Assembly (NCBI GenBank): GCA_947496695.1
Contig: CANMEI010000001.1
Span: 496,001 to 560,000 of the forward strand
Length of the DNA stretch: 64,000 nucleotides
DNA from: an uncultured Cellulophaga sp.
GTDB taxonomy: Bacteria > Bacteroidota > Bacteroidia > Flavobacteriales > Flavobacteriaceae
Direction of reading: 5' to 3'
Of this stretch, positions 1 to 8,642 are shown one piece after another. The position numbers and the translations under genes were made by a program. A model generated the notes under the pieces. That model saw nothing but the letters and a program-made list of their open reading frames with translations, searched no databases and was not told where the DNA came from. Each line of letters begins with the position of its first letter. Position 1 is the stretch's first letter.

Positions 1-301
1 TTAAGAGCTTTTTTTATAATTATTAAATAAAAAGAATACATTTAAAAAAGCATAAAAAAATTGCCCCTATAATAATAACATCAAAAAGAAGTCTAAATTA
101 TAAAACAAACCTTTTGGTCTATTTTATTTTTGAAGGTATCATTTAAATAATAAGGTTTGGCAGGTGTAGTGTAAATTTATTTCGGTCAAAAACACACTGT
201 AAAACATAATTAGTATTCATTTAAACTTAAGCAAACCAGATAGTTTGTTTTAAAATGCTTACAACAAGTAATAGCTATATATTTCATTAAAAAGACACAA
301 A
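1..301. other. AT-rich intergenic stretch, no gene seen
   Basis: I find no reading frame with protein-like composition on either strand, no tRNA fold and no clear hairpin before the terminator at 302-329. It may be the space beyond a gene lying outside the window. The only non-AT-rich pieces, around 75 and 160, are too short to interpret. Confidence 0.5.
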
Positions 302-329
302 AAAACCCGATGAAAAATCATCGGGTTTT
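302..329 (-). terminator. Intrinsic terminator of the YwqK-like gene
   Basis: A perfect 12-bp stem (302-313 with 318-329, core CCCGATGA) with a 4-nt loop is followed on the minus strand by a run of Ts. It lies 21 nt beyond the stop codon of the minus-strand gene at 351-698. Confidence 0.85.
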
Positions 330-350
330 AAATATTTATAGCGTAAGTTA

Positions 351-698
351 TTAATTAATAACAAGACCTTCTTTACCTTCATGTTGTTCAACACTTACAA
401 TTTGGCTGTTTTCAAAATCAACCTCTTGAATTGTATCTCCTTTCAAGAAAAACCATTTACCAGTTTTCTTTCCCTTAACATATTCTCCACTAGCAATTTT
501 TTTACCTGCTTGATCAAACATGTTCCATTCACCATTTAGCTTACCTTTTAAAAATTCTCCTGTTTGAGCAACTTCACCATTTTCATGATAGTAAGTAGCT
601 ATAACTTTATCTCCTTCTTTTTTAAAAGTAGGTTTTGTTTCTTGTGCTGAAATTGCTACTGTCATAAACAGCGCAATAAAAAATGTAATAGTTTTCAT
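351..698 (-). CDS. Secreted YwqK/MORN-like repeat protein
   Basis: This 115-residue protein starts with a signal peptide (about residues 1-18, ending SAQ). After it come MORN-like repeats of the type YxxNGxxxxxGxxxxGKxxGxW: YHENGEVAQTGEFLKGKLNG near residue 37, then a second copy with GEYVKGKKTGKW near residue 71. This is the pattern of proteins annotated as the YwqK antitoxin family. That name comes from a Bacillus neighbour pair; no toxin gene is adjacent here, so an antitoxin role is not supported. A periplasmic or surface location is likely. The gene is monocistronic, with a TATATTTG box 47 nt upstream and a terminator directly downstream. Confidence 0.75.
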   Translation of the reverse strand: MKTITFFIALFMTVAISAQETKPTFKKEGDKVIATYYHENGEVAQTGEFLKGKLNGEWNMFDQAGKKIASGEYVKGKKTGKWFFLKGDTIQEVDFENSQIVSVEQHEGKEGLVIN

Positions 699-745
699 GT
701 ATATATATTTTTTAAATTAAACTTCTTTTCATTACCTTAACGTAA

Positions 746-753
746 CAAATATA
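746..753 (-). promoter_or_regulatory. -7 promoter box of the YwqK-like gene
   Basis: Reads TATATTTG on the minus strand, matching the Bacteroidota consensus TAnnTTTG, 47 nt ahead of the start codon at 698. No convincing -33 TTG is seen. Confidence 0.5.
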
Positions 754-890
754 CTAAATATTTTACTTTAAATATACATTTACTTAACTTTAAATTTACA
801 TTAAACCCACAACGTACTAATATTTAGTATTTTGCAATTTTAACTTTCTTATTTTTTACATAAAATAGTATTAAAAACAGTTCTAATAAA

Positions 891-922
891 TTGAATTAAA
901 TTCAAGATACTTACTAAATTTG
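891..922 (+). promoter_or_regulatory. aspS promoter (-33 TTG and -7 TAAATTTG)
   Basis: TTG at 891-893 and TAAATTTG at 915-922 are separated by 21 nt, as in Bacteroidota sigma-70 promoters. The predicted transcript start lies a few bases before the ATG at 941. This argues against the in-frame TTG at 920, which would fall inside the promoter box. Confidence 0.65.
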
Positions 923-940
923 CCTCAAATAAATTTTAGC

Positions 941-2695
941 ATGTACAGAAGTCATACTTGTGGCGATTTAAGGGTAGCACACAATAATCAAGAAGTAACA
1001 TTATCAGGTTGGGTACAAGGTATAAGAGATAAAGGTTTTATGATCTATGTTGATTTAAGAGATCGATATGGTATTACTCAATTATATTTTGACGCAGAAA
1101 GCACTCCAAAAGATATTATGGAGAAAGCTCAGAAACTTGGTCGAGAATTTGTTATTCAAATAAAAGGTAATGTAGTTGAACGTGCTTCAAAAAATCCAAA
1201 TATACCAACAGGTGATATTGAAGTTGTAGTTACAGAGCTTACTGTATTAAATAATGCAAAAGTTCCGCCTTTTACTATAGAAGATAAAACTGATGGTGGT
1301 GAAGATATTAGAATGAAATATCGTTACTTAGATATTCGTAGAAACCCTGTAAAAAACAACCTTATCTTCAGAAGTAAAGTTGCAATAGAGGTTCGTAAAT
1401 TTCTTTCTGATGATGGTTTTATTGAAGTTGAAACTCCATATTTAATAAAATCTACTCCTGAAGGAGCCAGAGACTTTGTGGTTCCTAGCCGCATGAATGA
1501 AGGTCAGTTTTATGCTTTACCACAATCACCTCAAACTTTTAAGCAATTACTTATGGTTGGTGGTATGGATAAATATTTTCAAATTGTAAAATGCTTTAGA
1601 GATGAAGATTTACGTGCAGACAGACAGCCAGAATTTACTCAAATAGATTGTGAAATGGCTTTTGTTGAACAAGAAGACATTTTGAATGTATTTGAAAATT
1701 TAACCAAACATTTATTAAAAGAGGTTAAAGGCATTGAAATAGAAAATTTTCCAAGAATGACCTATGACGATGCTATGCGCAAATATGGAAATGATAAGCC
1801 AGATATTCGTTTTGGAATGGAATTTGGTGAATTAAATAAAGTTGCACAACATAAAGAGTTTGGTGTATTTAACGATGCTGAATTAGTTGTTGGTATTGCC
1901 GTGCCAGGTGCATCAAGCTATACTAGAAAAGAATTAGATGCTTTAGTAAATTGGGTTAAAAGACCGCAAGTTGGAGCTAAAGGGATGGTTTATGCTAAAT
2001 ATAATGAAGATGGTACGTTTAAATCTACCGTTGATAAATTCTATGATCAAGATGATTTAGCAAATTGGGCAAAAGCTACAGGTGCTAAACCAGGAGACCT
2101 AATATGTGTATTATCAGGTGATGCTAACAAGACTAGAACACAACTTAGTGCTTTACGTATGGAATTGGCAGAACGTTTAAATCTAAGAAATCCTGAAGAA
2201 TTTGCTCCGTTATGGGTAATAGACTTTCCATTGTTAGAATTAGATGAAGAAACTGGTCATTACCATGCAATGCACCACCCTTTTACATCACCAAAACCAG
2301 GACAATTAGAATTATTAGATTCTGACCCAGGAGCTGTAAAGGCAAATGCATACGATTTGGTATTAAATGGAAACGAAATAGGTGGTGGATCTATTCGTAT
2401 TCATGATAAAGATATGCAAGCTACAATGTTTAAGCATTTAGGATTTACGCCAGAAGAAGCAAAAGCACAATTCGGATTTTTAATGGATGCTTTTCAATAT
2501 GGTGCACCACCACATGGAGGGCTAGCATTTGGTTTAGATAGATTGGTTGCTATATTAGGCGGACAAGAAACAATCCGAGACTTTATAGCATTCCCAAAAA
2601 ACAATAGTGGTAGAGATGTAATGATTGATGCTCCTGCTTATATTGATGATGATCAACTTATAGAATTAAGCTTAAAATTAAACATAAAAGAATAA
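941..2695 (+). CDS. aspS: Aspartate--tRNA ligase
   Basis: Charges tRNA-Asp with aspartate in the cytoplasm. The 584-residue product has the full class II layout of a bacterial AspRS: an N-terminal OB-fold anticodon-binding domain ([25 protein letters not shown]), the catalytic core with motif 2 ([20 protein letters not shown]), a GAD insertion domain in the middle and motif 3 near the end ([15 protein letters not shown]). I chose ATG 941 ([11 protein letters not shown]) over the TTG at 920 because the longer form starts inside the promoter box and the family normally begins MYRSH. It is followed by its own hairpin terminator. Confidence 0.97.
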   Translation: MYRSHTCGDLRVAHNNQEVTLSGWVQGIRDKGFMIYVDLRDRYGITQLYFDAESTPKDIMEKAQKLGREFVIQIKGNVVERASKNPNIPTGDIEVVVTELTVLNNAKVPPFTIEDKTDGGEDIRMKYRYLDIRRNPVKNNLIFRSKVAIEVRKFLSDDGFIEVETPYLIKSTPEGARDFVVPSRMNEGQFYALPQSPQTFKQLLMVGGMDKYFQIVKCFRDEDLRADRQPEFTQIDCEMAFVEQEDILNVFENLTKHLLKEVKGIEIENFPRMTYDDAMRKYGNDKPDIRFGMEFGELNKVAQHKEFGVFNDAELVVGIAVPGASSYTRKELDALVNWVKRPQVGAKGMVYAKYNEDGTFKSTVDKFYDQDDLANWAKATGAKPGDLICVLSGDANKTRTQLSALRMELAERLNLRNPEEFAPLWVIDFPLLELDEETGHYHAMHHPFTSPKPGQLELLDSDPGAVKANAYDLVLNGNEIGGGSIRIHDKDMQATMFKHLGFTPEEAKAQFGFLMDAFQYGAPPHGGLAFGLDRLVAILGGQETIRDFIAFPKNNSGRDVMIDAPAYIDDDQLIELSLKLNIKE

Positions 2696-2701
2696 AAATA
2701 T

Positions 2702-2723
2702 AATCCCGATCAACATCGGGATT
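2702..2723 (+). terminator. Hairpin after aspS
   Basis: A perfect 9-bp stem (AATCCCGAT with ATCGGGATT) and 4-nt loop sit between the aspS stop and the clc start. The following T-tract is weak (CTTTGT) and the clc ATG is only 10 nt away, so read-through or attenuation into clc is possible. Confidence 0.6.
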
Positions 2724-2732
2724 CTTTGTAAA

Positions 2733-4526
2733 ATGAAAGCACCTGAAAAAAATTGGTTTTCTAAATTTTTAGTTTGGCGAATTAAAAATATCCCTGAAAG
2801 AAAATTTGTATACCTACTAAGTATTATAGTTGGCTTTACATCTGGTGTTGGTGCTGTAATTTTAAAAAACCTAACACACTTTTTTCAACATTTATTAGAA
2901 GGCAAGTTGGTAAAATATTACCATCAAGCATTCTATTTCTTATTCCCAATTTTAGGATTTATACTTGTTTATCTTATTTCTAAATATATTATAAGAAATA
3001 AAGTCAGCCACGGAATTCCTTCAACCTTATACGCTATATCAAAACGTAAAGGTTTTATTAAAAAGTTTCAAATGTTTGGTTCTCTAATAACCGCACCAAT
3101 TACGGTTGGTTTTGGTGGTTCTGTAGGGTTAGAGGGTCCAACTGTAGCAACAGGTGCTGCTATAAGTTCAAACATAGCTCGTATGTTGCATATGAACCAA
3201 ACCAATAGAAACCTTTTGATTGGTTGTGCTGCAGCTGGCGCTTTATCTTCTATATTCAAAGCTCCAATTGCTGCTATAATATTTGCTATAGAAGTTTTTA
3301 GCCTTGACCTAACTATTGCATCAATGCTGCCTTTATTACTTGCTTCATTATCAGCAATAATAACTTCTTATTTTTTCTTTGGTGATGATATTCTACTCCC
3401 TTTTAAAATTGAAGATACCTTTAAAATTGGAGATGTTCCGTTTTTTATGATTTTGGGGATTTTTACTGGACTAACATCAATTTATTTTACTGAAGTTTAT
3501 GACCGAATTCAAAAGTTTTTTGATAAAATAGGCTCACCAATAAAACGAATATTGATTGGTGGTAGTGCTATTGGCATTTTAGTGTATTTAATACCTCCGT
3601 TATATGGTGAAGGGTTTGATATTATTAATAGTCTTTTACAAGGTAGCCCAGAAAAATTATTAAAGAACAATATTTTTAATTTAGACATTGCTAATGTCTG
3701 GGTAATTATTTTATTACTTATTGGTTTAGTTATTTTTAAAATTATAGCCAGTGCAGTAACTTTTGGTGCAGGAGGTGTTGGTGGTATTTTTGCTCCTAGT
3801 CTTTTTATGGGTAGTGTTTTAGGGAACTGTGTTGCAAAAATTATAAACAATATAGGCCTCTTTAGTTTTAAAGTTTCAGAAAGTAATTTCACTCTTGTAG
3901 GTATGGCTGGTTTAATGGCAGGTGTACTACAAGCCCCACTTACTGCAATTTTCTTAATTGCTGAATTAACAGGTGGTTATGAACTTTTTATCCCTTTAAT
4001 GATTACTGCTGCTATATCTTATTCTATTACAAAATATGCAAACCCACATTCTGTATACACAATGGAACTTGGTAGAAAAGGAGATTTAATTACACACGAC
4101 AAAGACCATGCAGTGTTAACTTTTATGGATATTGACACCGTAATTGAAAGTAATTTTGTGAAAGTTCACCCAAAAATGTCATTAGGTGATGTTGTACATA
4201 AAGCAGTAGTAAAATCTAATAGAAATATATTTCCTGTCGTTGATAAAGAAAAAAATAGACTTTTAGGAATAATTCTTTTAGATGATATTAGATCAATTAT
4301 GTTTAATCAAAAACTATACAATGAAGTATTTGCTGAAGATGTAATGCATATTCCGCCAGAAATTATAGAAATAGACAAAGATAAAATGACTGATATTATG
4401 CAAAAATTTCAAGATAGTGGCGCTTGGAACTTACCTGTCATTGAAAACGGAAAATATGTAGGGTTTATATCTAAGTCTAAACTATTAACAGTTTACAGAA
4501 GAAAGTTAATTAACTTTACAAAGTAA
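2733..4526 (+). CDS. ClC-family chloride channel/transporter with C-terminal CBS domains
   Basis: A 597-residue integral membrane protein moving chloride (possibly in exchange for protons) across the inner membrane. ClC signatures are in order: SHGIP near residue 92 (GSGIP in model proteins), GGSVGLEGPTV near 128 with the gating glutamate, and GGVGGIFAPSLFMG near 350. Residues about 465-590 form a pair of CBS domains, normally nucleotide-sensing. The position matching the E. coli proton glutamate (E203) appears to be valine in FAIEVF, as in channel-type ClCs, so a channel is as likely as an antiporter. The small membrane gene at 4538 follows after 11 nt and is probably co-transcribed. Confidence 0.9.
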   Translation: MKAPEKNWFSKFLVWRIKNIPERKFVYLLSIIVGFTSGVGAVILKNLTHFFQHLLEGKLVKYYHQAFYFLFPILGFILVYLISKYIIRNKVSHGIPSTLYAISKRKGFIKKFQMFGSLITAPITVGFGGSVGLEGPTVATGAAISSNIARMLHMNQTNRNLLIGCAAAGALSSIFKAPIAAIIFAIEVFSLDLTIASMLPLLLASLSAIITSYFFFGDDILLPFKIEDTFKIGDVPFFMILGIFTGLTSIYFTEVYDRIQKFFDKIGSPIKRILIGGSAIGILVYLIPPLYGEGFDIINSLLQGSPEKLLKNNIFNLDIANVWVIILLLIGLVIFKIIASAVTFGAGGVGGIFAPSLFMGSVLGNCVAKIINNIGLFSFKVSESNFTLVGMAGLMAGVLQAPLTAIFLIAELTGGYELFIPLMITAAISYSITKYANPHSVYTMELGRKGDLITHDKDHAVLTFMDIDTVIESNFVKVHPKMSLGDVVHKAVVKSNRNIFPVVDKEKNRLLGIILLDDIRSIMFNQKLYNEVFAEDVMHIPPEIIEIDKDKMTDIMQKFQDSGAWNLPVIENGKYVGFISKSKLLTVYRRKLINFTK

Positions 4527-4537
4527 AAAACAATTAT

Positions 4538-4801
4538 ATGAAGTTTAAATTTCACTATATCATTATTCTTGTTCTTATAGCTTCAATAGCTTCTATTTTT
4601 TATGGATTTTACATAAAATCAGAGCAGTTAATTTTAGCGCATAAATATATAGGGTTTGGTACTGCCGGAATATTTTTTATAGCCATGCCTTTATTTTTAT
4701 ACAAAGCAAGTCAGGGGAAAAATGTAAAAGACTACATGTTGAACGAAGAAAACATTAGAAAAATGAATCTAAATGAGGTTAAAAAGTCTGACAGTCAATA
4801 A
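4538..4801 (+). CDS. Small two-helix membrane protein, function unknown
   Basis: 87 residues with two hydrophobic segments (about 5-25 and 38-58) separated by a short polar turn, then a charged C-terminal tail of about 25 residues. I recognise no family with known function. It starts 11 nt after the ClC stop, with no terminator between them, so it is likely in the same transcript and could be a membrane partner; that is inference from spacing only. Confidence 0.7.
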   Translation: MKFKFHYIIILVLIASIASIFYGFYIKSEQLILAHKYIGFGTAGIFFIAMPLFLYKASQGKNVKDYMLNEENIRKMNLNEVKKSDSQ

Positions 4802-4842
4802 CATGCAATATATTTAATAGCTGTGTTTTTCATAAAAAATTA

Positions 4843-4850
4843 TACATTTG
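4843..4850 (+). promoter_or_regulatory. -7 promoter box of the cold-shock gene
   Basis: TACATTTG matches TAnnTTTG, 30 nt ahead of the start codon at 4881. Confidence 0.5.
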
Positions 4851-4880
4851 TAATAATTAACATTTATAATTTTTATTAAA

Positions 4881-5075
4881 ATGACGGGAACAGTAAAATT
4901 TTTTAATGTATCTAAAGGGTATGGATTCATTACTAACGACGACACAGGAAAGGACATTTTTGTACACGCCACTTCTTTAAATGGAATTGAATTAAATGAA
5001 GGAGACAAAGTAGATTATGAAGAAGAGCAAGGCAAAAAAGGGATTGTTGCGACGCAAGTTCAAGTAATCGGATAA
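4881..5075 (+). CDS. Cold-shock domain protein (CspA family)
   Basis: A 64-residue single cold-shock domain that binds single-stranded RNA or DNA and melts RNA secondary structure. The RNA-binding motifs are both present: RNP1-like KGYGFIT near residue 13 and RNP2-like DIFVHATS near residue 25. The length is that of a stand-alone Csp. It has its own promoter box and an imperfect terminator, so it is monocistronic. Whether it is cold-induced cannot be told from sequence. Confidence 0.95.
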   Translation: MTGTVKFFNVSKGYGFITNDDTGKDIFVHATSLNGIELNEGDKVDYEEEQGKKGIVATQVQVIG

Positions 5076-5095
5076 ACTTAAGTCTATTTTCTTAT

Positions 5096-5132
5096 AAGCA
5101 ACGCCAAGTAAATTCTAGGAGTTGCTTTTTTA
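5096..5132 (+). terminator. Probable terminator of the cold-shock gene
   Basis: AAGCAAC (5096-5102) pairs with GTTGCTT (5121-5127), with an inner CC/GG pair and a large loop, followed by Ts. It is imperfect, and its T-run touches the stop codon of convergent tadA. Confidence 0.45.
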
Positions 5133-5579
5133 ATTTAAATTACGTTTTTGAATAAAAAATCGTTTTAATAATTCTGAAGCTTCTTTTTCTAAAACGCCAC
5201 CTTCAATTTTTGTTTTTGGATGTAATTTTGTTCCCATAACACCACAACCACGTTCCATATCTTTTGCGCCATATACAATTTTAGATATTTGACTCCAATA
5301 TAAAGCACCTGCACACATTTGACAAGGTTCTAACGTCACATAAAGTGTACATTCTTTCAAATATTTTCCTCCTAAAAAATTAGCAGCAGCAGTAATTGCT
5401 TGCATTTCTGCATGGGCAGTAACATCATTAAGCAACTCTGTTAAATTATGAGCTCTAGCAATAATTCTATCTTTGATAACAATTACCGCTCCAACAGGTA
5501 CTTCTCCTTTAGTAAAAGCTTCTTCTGCTTCTTGAAGTGCCTTTTTCATAAAATATTTATCATCGAAAGGGTTGATCAC
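5130..5579 (-). CDS. tadA: tRNA-specific adenosine deaminase TadA
   Basis: A zinc-dependent deaminase that converts wobble adenosine 34 of tRNA-Arg to inosine. The 149-residue product carries HAEMQAI (zinc His and the proton-shuttle Glu) near residue 56 and PCQMCAGA (two zinc Cys) near residue 88, the TadA type of the cytidine-deaminase fold. The start is GTG at 5577-5579. The residues before the first ATG (INPFDDKYF) fit the family N-terminus, so GTG is preferred. It is monocistronic, with a TAGCTTTG box 21 nt upstream. A general nucleoside deaminase is the less likely alternative. Confidence 0.88.
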   Translation of the reverse strand: MINPFDDKYFMKKALQEAEEAFTKGEVPVGAVIVIKDRIIARAHNLTELLNDVTAHAEMQAITAAANFLGGKYLKECTLYVTLEPCQMCAGALYWSQISKIVYGAKDMERGCGVMGTKLHPKTKIEGGVLEKEASELLKRFFIQKRNLN

Positions 5580-5600
5580 GGCTCTATGTTTTTAAAGTAC

Positions 5601-5608
5601 CAAAGCTA
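5601..5608 (-). promoter_or_regulatory. -7 promoter box of tadA
   Basis: TAGCTTTG on the minus strand, 21 nt ahead of the GTG start at 5579. Its position supports initiation at that GTG. Confidence 0.5.
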
Positions 5609-5741
5609 ATATAAAGAATCACTATTTAATTTAAAAAAATCTATATTTTATTAATGTTTTTTTAATTGATACGTGAATTTGTTAGAAATATTCTATAAAA
5701 TCTATTATTAAAAACATTTAGAAATATTGTTTATAAAAAAG

Positions 5742-5749
5742 TATTTTTG
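5742..5749 (+). promoter_or_regulatory. -7 promoter box of dxs
   Basis: TATTTTTG matches TAnnTTTG, 19 nt ahead of the dxs start at 5769. No well-spaced -33 TTG is visible. Confidence 0.5.
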
Positions 5750-5768
5750 CTTACAAAGATGACAATTA

Positions 5769-7544
5769 ATGGGTTTGCTAAACCAAATAAAAACACCTGT
5801 AGATTTACGCAAGTTAAATCAATCTAATTTATTAGAGCTTGCTGTTGAACTACGTGAATTTATTATTGATATTGTTGCTACAAAAGAAGGACATTTAGGT
5901 GCTAGCTTAGGCGTTACTGAACTTACCATAGCTTTACATTACGTATTTAATACACCTATTGACAAACTTATTTGGGATGTTGGCCATCAAGCCTACGGAC
6001 ATAAAATATTAACAGGAAGAAAAGAGATTTTTGACACTAATCGTCAACTTAATGGTATTAGTGGTTTTCCTAAAAGAAATGAAAGTGAATTTGACAGCTT
6101 TGGTACAGGACACAGCTCTACTTCTATTTCTGCAATTTTAGGAATGGCAATAGCATCAAAAATTAAAGGCGAGTTAAACAAACAACATATTGCAGTAATT
6201 GGTGATGCCTCAATAGCAAGTGGTATGGCTTTTGAAGCTTTAAATCATGCAGGAGCAACAGATGCCAATATTTTAATAATTTTAAATGACAATGCTATTG
6301 GTATTGACCCTAGCGTTGGAGCATTAAAAAAATACCTCACTAATGTAAAAAAAGGAATAGCTAAAGATGAAAACATTTTTGAATGTTTAAATTTTAATTA
6401 TACTGGACCTATTGATGGTCATGATTTAGCTTTACTCATTGAGACTTTAGAAGAATTAAAAGAAAAAAAAGGTCCAAAATTATTACACATAATAACCACA
6501 AAGGGTAAAGGATTAAAAAAAGCTGAAGAAAACCAAGTAACTTATCATGCTCCAGGAAAATTTGATAAAATAACTGGAGATTTATTACCTGAAAAATTAA
6601 AAATAGAATCACCTAAATATCAAGATGTTTTTGGTCTGACACTTGTAGAATTAGCAAAACAAAATGAAAAAATTATAGGAATCACACCAGCTATGCCTAC
6701 AGGTAGTTCATTAAAATTTATGATGGAAGAAATTCCTGAAAGAGCTTTTGATGTTGGTATAGCAGAACAACATGCAGTCACTTTAGCAGCTGGTATGGCT
6801 ACAGAAGGAATTATTCCTTTTTGTACTATTTACTCTACTTTTTTACAGAGAGCATATGATCAAGTTATTCATGATGTTGCTATTCAAAATTTACCTGTTA
6901 TTTTTTGTCTAGATAGAGCCGGATTGGTTGGTCATGACGGAGCAACACATCATGGAATTTATGATATTGCTTATTTACGTTGCATTCCAAACCTTATATT
7001 ATTTGCTCCTATGAATGAGCTAGAGCTTAGAAATATAATGTACACTTCTCAATTAGGCTTAGAACACCCTATAGCAATTCGTTATCCGCGTGGCCGTGGT
7101 GTTTTAAAAGAGTGGAAACTTCCTTTTGAAAAAATTAAAATAGGTTCTTCAGAAAAATTAAAAAATGGAACGAAAATTGCTGTGTTATCAATTGGTCATA
7201 TAGGAAATATGGCTACTGAAGTAATCAAAAGTTTTAAAGAGCAAGATAAAATTGGTCATTATAATATGCGATTTATTAAACCATTAGATAAAACACAACT
7301 TATACAAATTTTTAATACCTACGAACACATCATAACTATTGAAGATGGTAGTAAAATTGGTGGATTTGGTAGTAGCATATTAGAATTTGCAAATGAAACT
7401 AATAATTATACACCTATTACTATAATGGGTATTACTGATAATTTTATTGAGCATGGCTCTACAGAAGAGCTTTATAAGCTTTCAAAAATTGACCAAACAT
7501 CATTAAAAAACCAAATTAATACAATTTTAAATGCTTTTGAATAA
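5769..7544 (+). CDS. dxs: 1-deoxy-D-xylulose-5-phosphate synthase
   Basis: Condenses pyruvate and glyceraldehyde 3-phosphate, using thiamine diphosphate, in the first step of the MEP isoprenoid pathway. The 591-residue product has the transketolase-like fold: WDVGHQAYGHK near residue 69, the ThDP/Mg site GDASIASGMAFEALNHAG near 146 (usually GDG in other phyla), the pyrimidine-binding domain with DVGIAEQHAVTLAAGMA near 327, and DRAGLVGHDGATHHG near 384. It is slightly shorter than proteobacterial Dxs (about 620), consistent with shorter loops. The downstream DUF3078 gene overlaps its last 14 nt. Confidence 0.96.
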   Translation: MGLLNQIKTPVDLRKLNQSNLLELAVELREFIIDIVATKEGHLGASLGVTELTIALHYVFNTPIDKLIWDVGHQAYGHKILTGRKEIFDTNRQLNGISGFPKRNESEFDSFGTGHSSTSISAILGMAIASKIKGELNKQHIAVIGDASIASGMAFEALNHAGATDANILIILNDNAIGIDPSVGALKKYLTNVKKGIAKDENIFECLNFNYTGPIDGHDLALLIETLEELKEKKGPKLLHIITTKGKGLKKAEENQVTYHAPGKFDKITGDLLPEKLKIESPKYQDVFGLTLVELAKQNEKIIGITPAMPTGSSLKFMMEEIPERAFDVGIAEQHAVTLAAGMATEGIIPFCTIYSTFLQRAYDQVIHDVAIQNLPVIFCLDRAGLVGHDGATHHGIYDIAYLRCIPNLILFAPMNELELRNIMYTSQLGLEHPIAIRYPRGRGVLKEWKLPFEKIKIGSSEKLKNGTKIAVLSIGHIGNMATEVIKSFKEQDKIGHYNMRFIKPLDKTQLIQIFNTYEHIITIEDGSKIGGFGSSILEFANETNNYTPITIMGITDNFIEHGSTEELYKLSKIDQTSLKNQINTILNAFE

Positions 7545-8637
7545 ACTAAAATTATATCTTATTGGCTCTTTACTTTTTAGTGTAAGCCAAAGCTGGTCTC
7601 AAGATAGCATACCTACAACCGCAGAAATTGATTCTATAGTTATAGATACCATAGTAATTAGATCTGTACAAAACAGAATAAAAAATATACCTCGTGGAGC
7701 TAATTTAACAAACCCCATTATATCTTTTAAAAAAACAAAACCTCTTAAAAATAAATTAAATAGCTTTAATATTCCTTCATTCTGGGACAACACAAATAAA
7801 TTTGGTTTTACAGTTAGTGAAACAGCATTTGTTAACTGGAGTGCTGGTGGTGATAATGCAGTTTCAGGATCAGTTAGTGCAAAACTAGCAAGAAACTATA
7901 AGTTTAGGTATATTCAATGGAATAATGATTTGGAAATGAATTATGGACTAAATGCTCAAGAAGGTCAAAAACTTCGTAAGACAAGTGATGCAATTAGTTT
8001 TAGCTCTACTTTTAGTTACCGAAGAGATACTATTTCAAATTGGTATTACTCGGTAAAAACAACATTTAACTCACAATTCATGAATGGGTATACTTACCCA
8101 GATACTGATACTCCCATTTCAAGGTTTATGGCTCCTGGTTATCTAACGTTTGGTGCGGGTGTATCTTATATACCTGAAGGTAAAAAATTAAATTTATACT
8201 TATCTCCAGTAACTCAAAAAGCAACTTTTGTTATAGATCAAGATTTAGCAAATAGCGGTTCTTTTGGTGTAGAAGAAGCAACTTATGATGATGATGGAAA
8301 TATACTCACTGAAGGTGAAAACATTAATATGGAACTCGGTTTTTTACTCACCAATACTTGGGAAGGTACTATAATGGAAAACACGACCTTAAGCCATCAA
8401 TTAAGTTTATATACTGATTATTTAAATAGCTTTGGTAATGTTGATATTGATTGGCAACTAGACTTTAAATTCGTTATTAACAAATATCTAAACACTACAT
8501 TAGGCACACAAATAAAATATGACGATGATACGCTATTTGACGAAATAACAGATGATGATGGTGCTGTAACACAAAAAGGAATACCTAAAGTTCAATTTAA
8601 ACAAATTTTAGGTATTGCACTTAGTTATGATTTTTAA
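7531..8637 (+). CDS. DUF3078 outer-membrane-type protein
   Basis: 368 residues with a signal peptide (about 1-24, ending WSQ), then a domain matching DUF3078, a Bacteroidota family of unknown function. Alternating aromatic/polar stretches (NWSAGGDNAVSGSVSAKL, WNNDLEMNYGLNAQ) and a C-terminal aromatic residue (SYDF) resemble an outer-membrane beta-barrel, which is my inference. The ATG lies inside the last codons of dxs (14-nt overlap, different frame), so the two are translationally coupled. The gene ends 5 nt before the stop of convergent dgt. Confidence 0.8.
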   Translation: MLLNKLKLYLIGSLLFSVSQSWSQDSIPTTAEIDSIVIDTIVIRSVQNRIKNIPRGANLTNPIISFKKTKPLKNKLNSFNIPSFWDNTNKFGFTVSETAFVNWSAGGDNAVSGSVSAKLARNYKFRYIQWNNDLEMNYGLNAQEGQKLRKTSDAISFSSTFSYRRDTISNWYYSVKTTFNSQFMNGYTYPDTDTPISRFMAPGYLTFGAGVSYIPEGKKLNLYLSPVTQKATFVIDQDLANSGSFGVEEATYDDDGNILTEGENINMELGFLLTNTWEGTIMENTTLSHQLSLYTDYLNSFGNVDIDWQLDFKFVINKYLNTTLGTQIKYDDDTLFDEITDDDGAVTQKGIPKVQFKQILGIALSYDF

Positions 8638-8642
8638 AAAAA

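Noticed and set aside
351-698. Toxin-antitoxin module based on the YwqK name
   Set aside because: No toxin-like partner gene is adjacent; the protein is a secreted MORN-like repeat protein.
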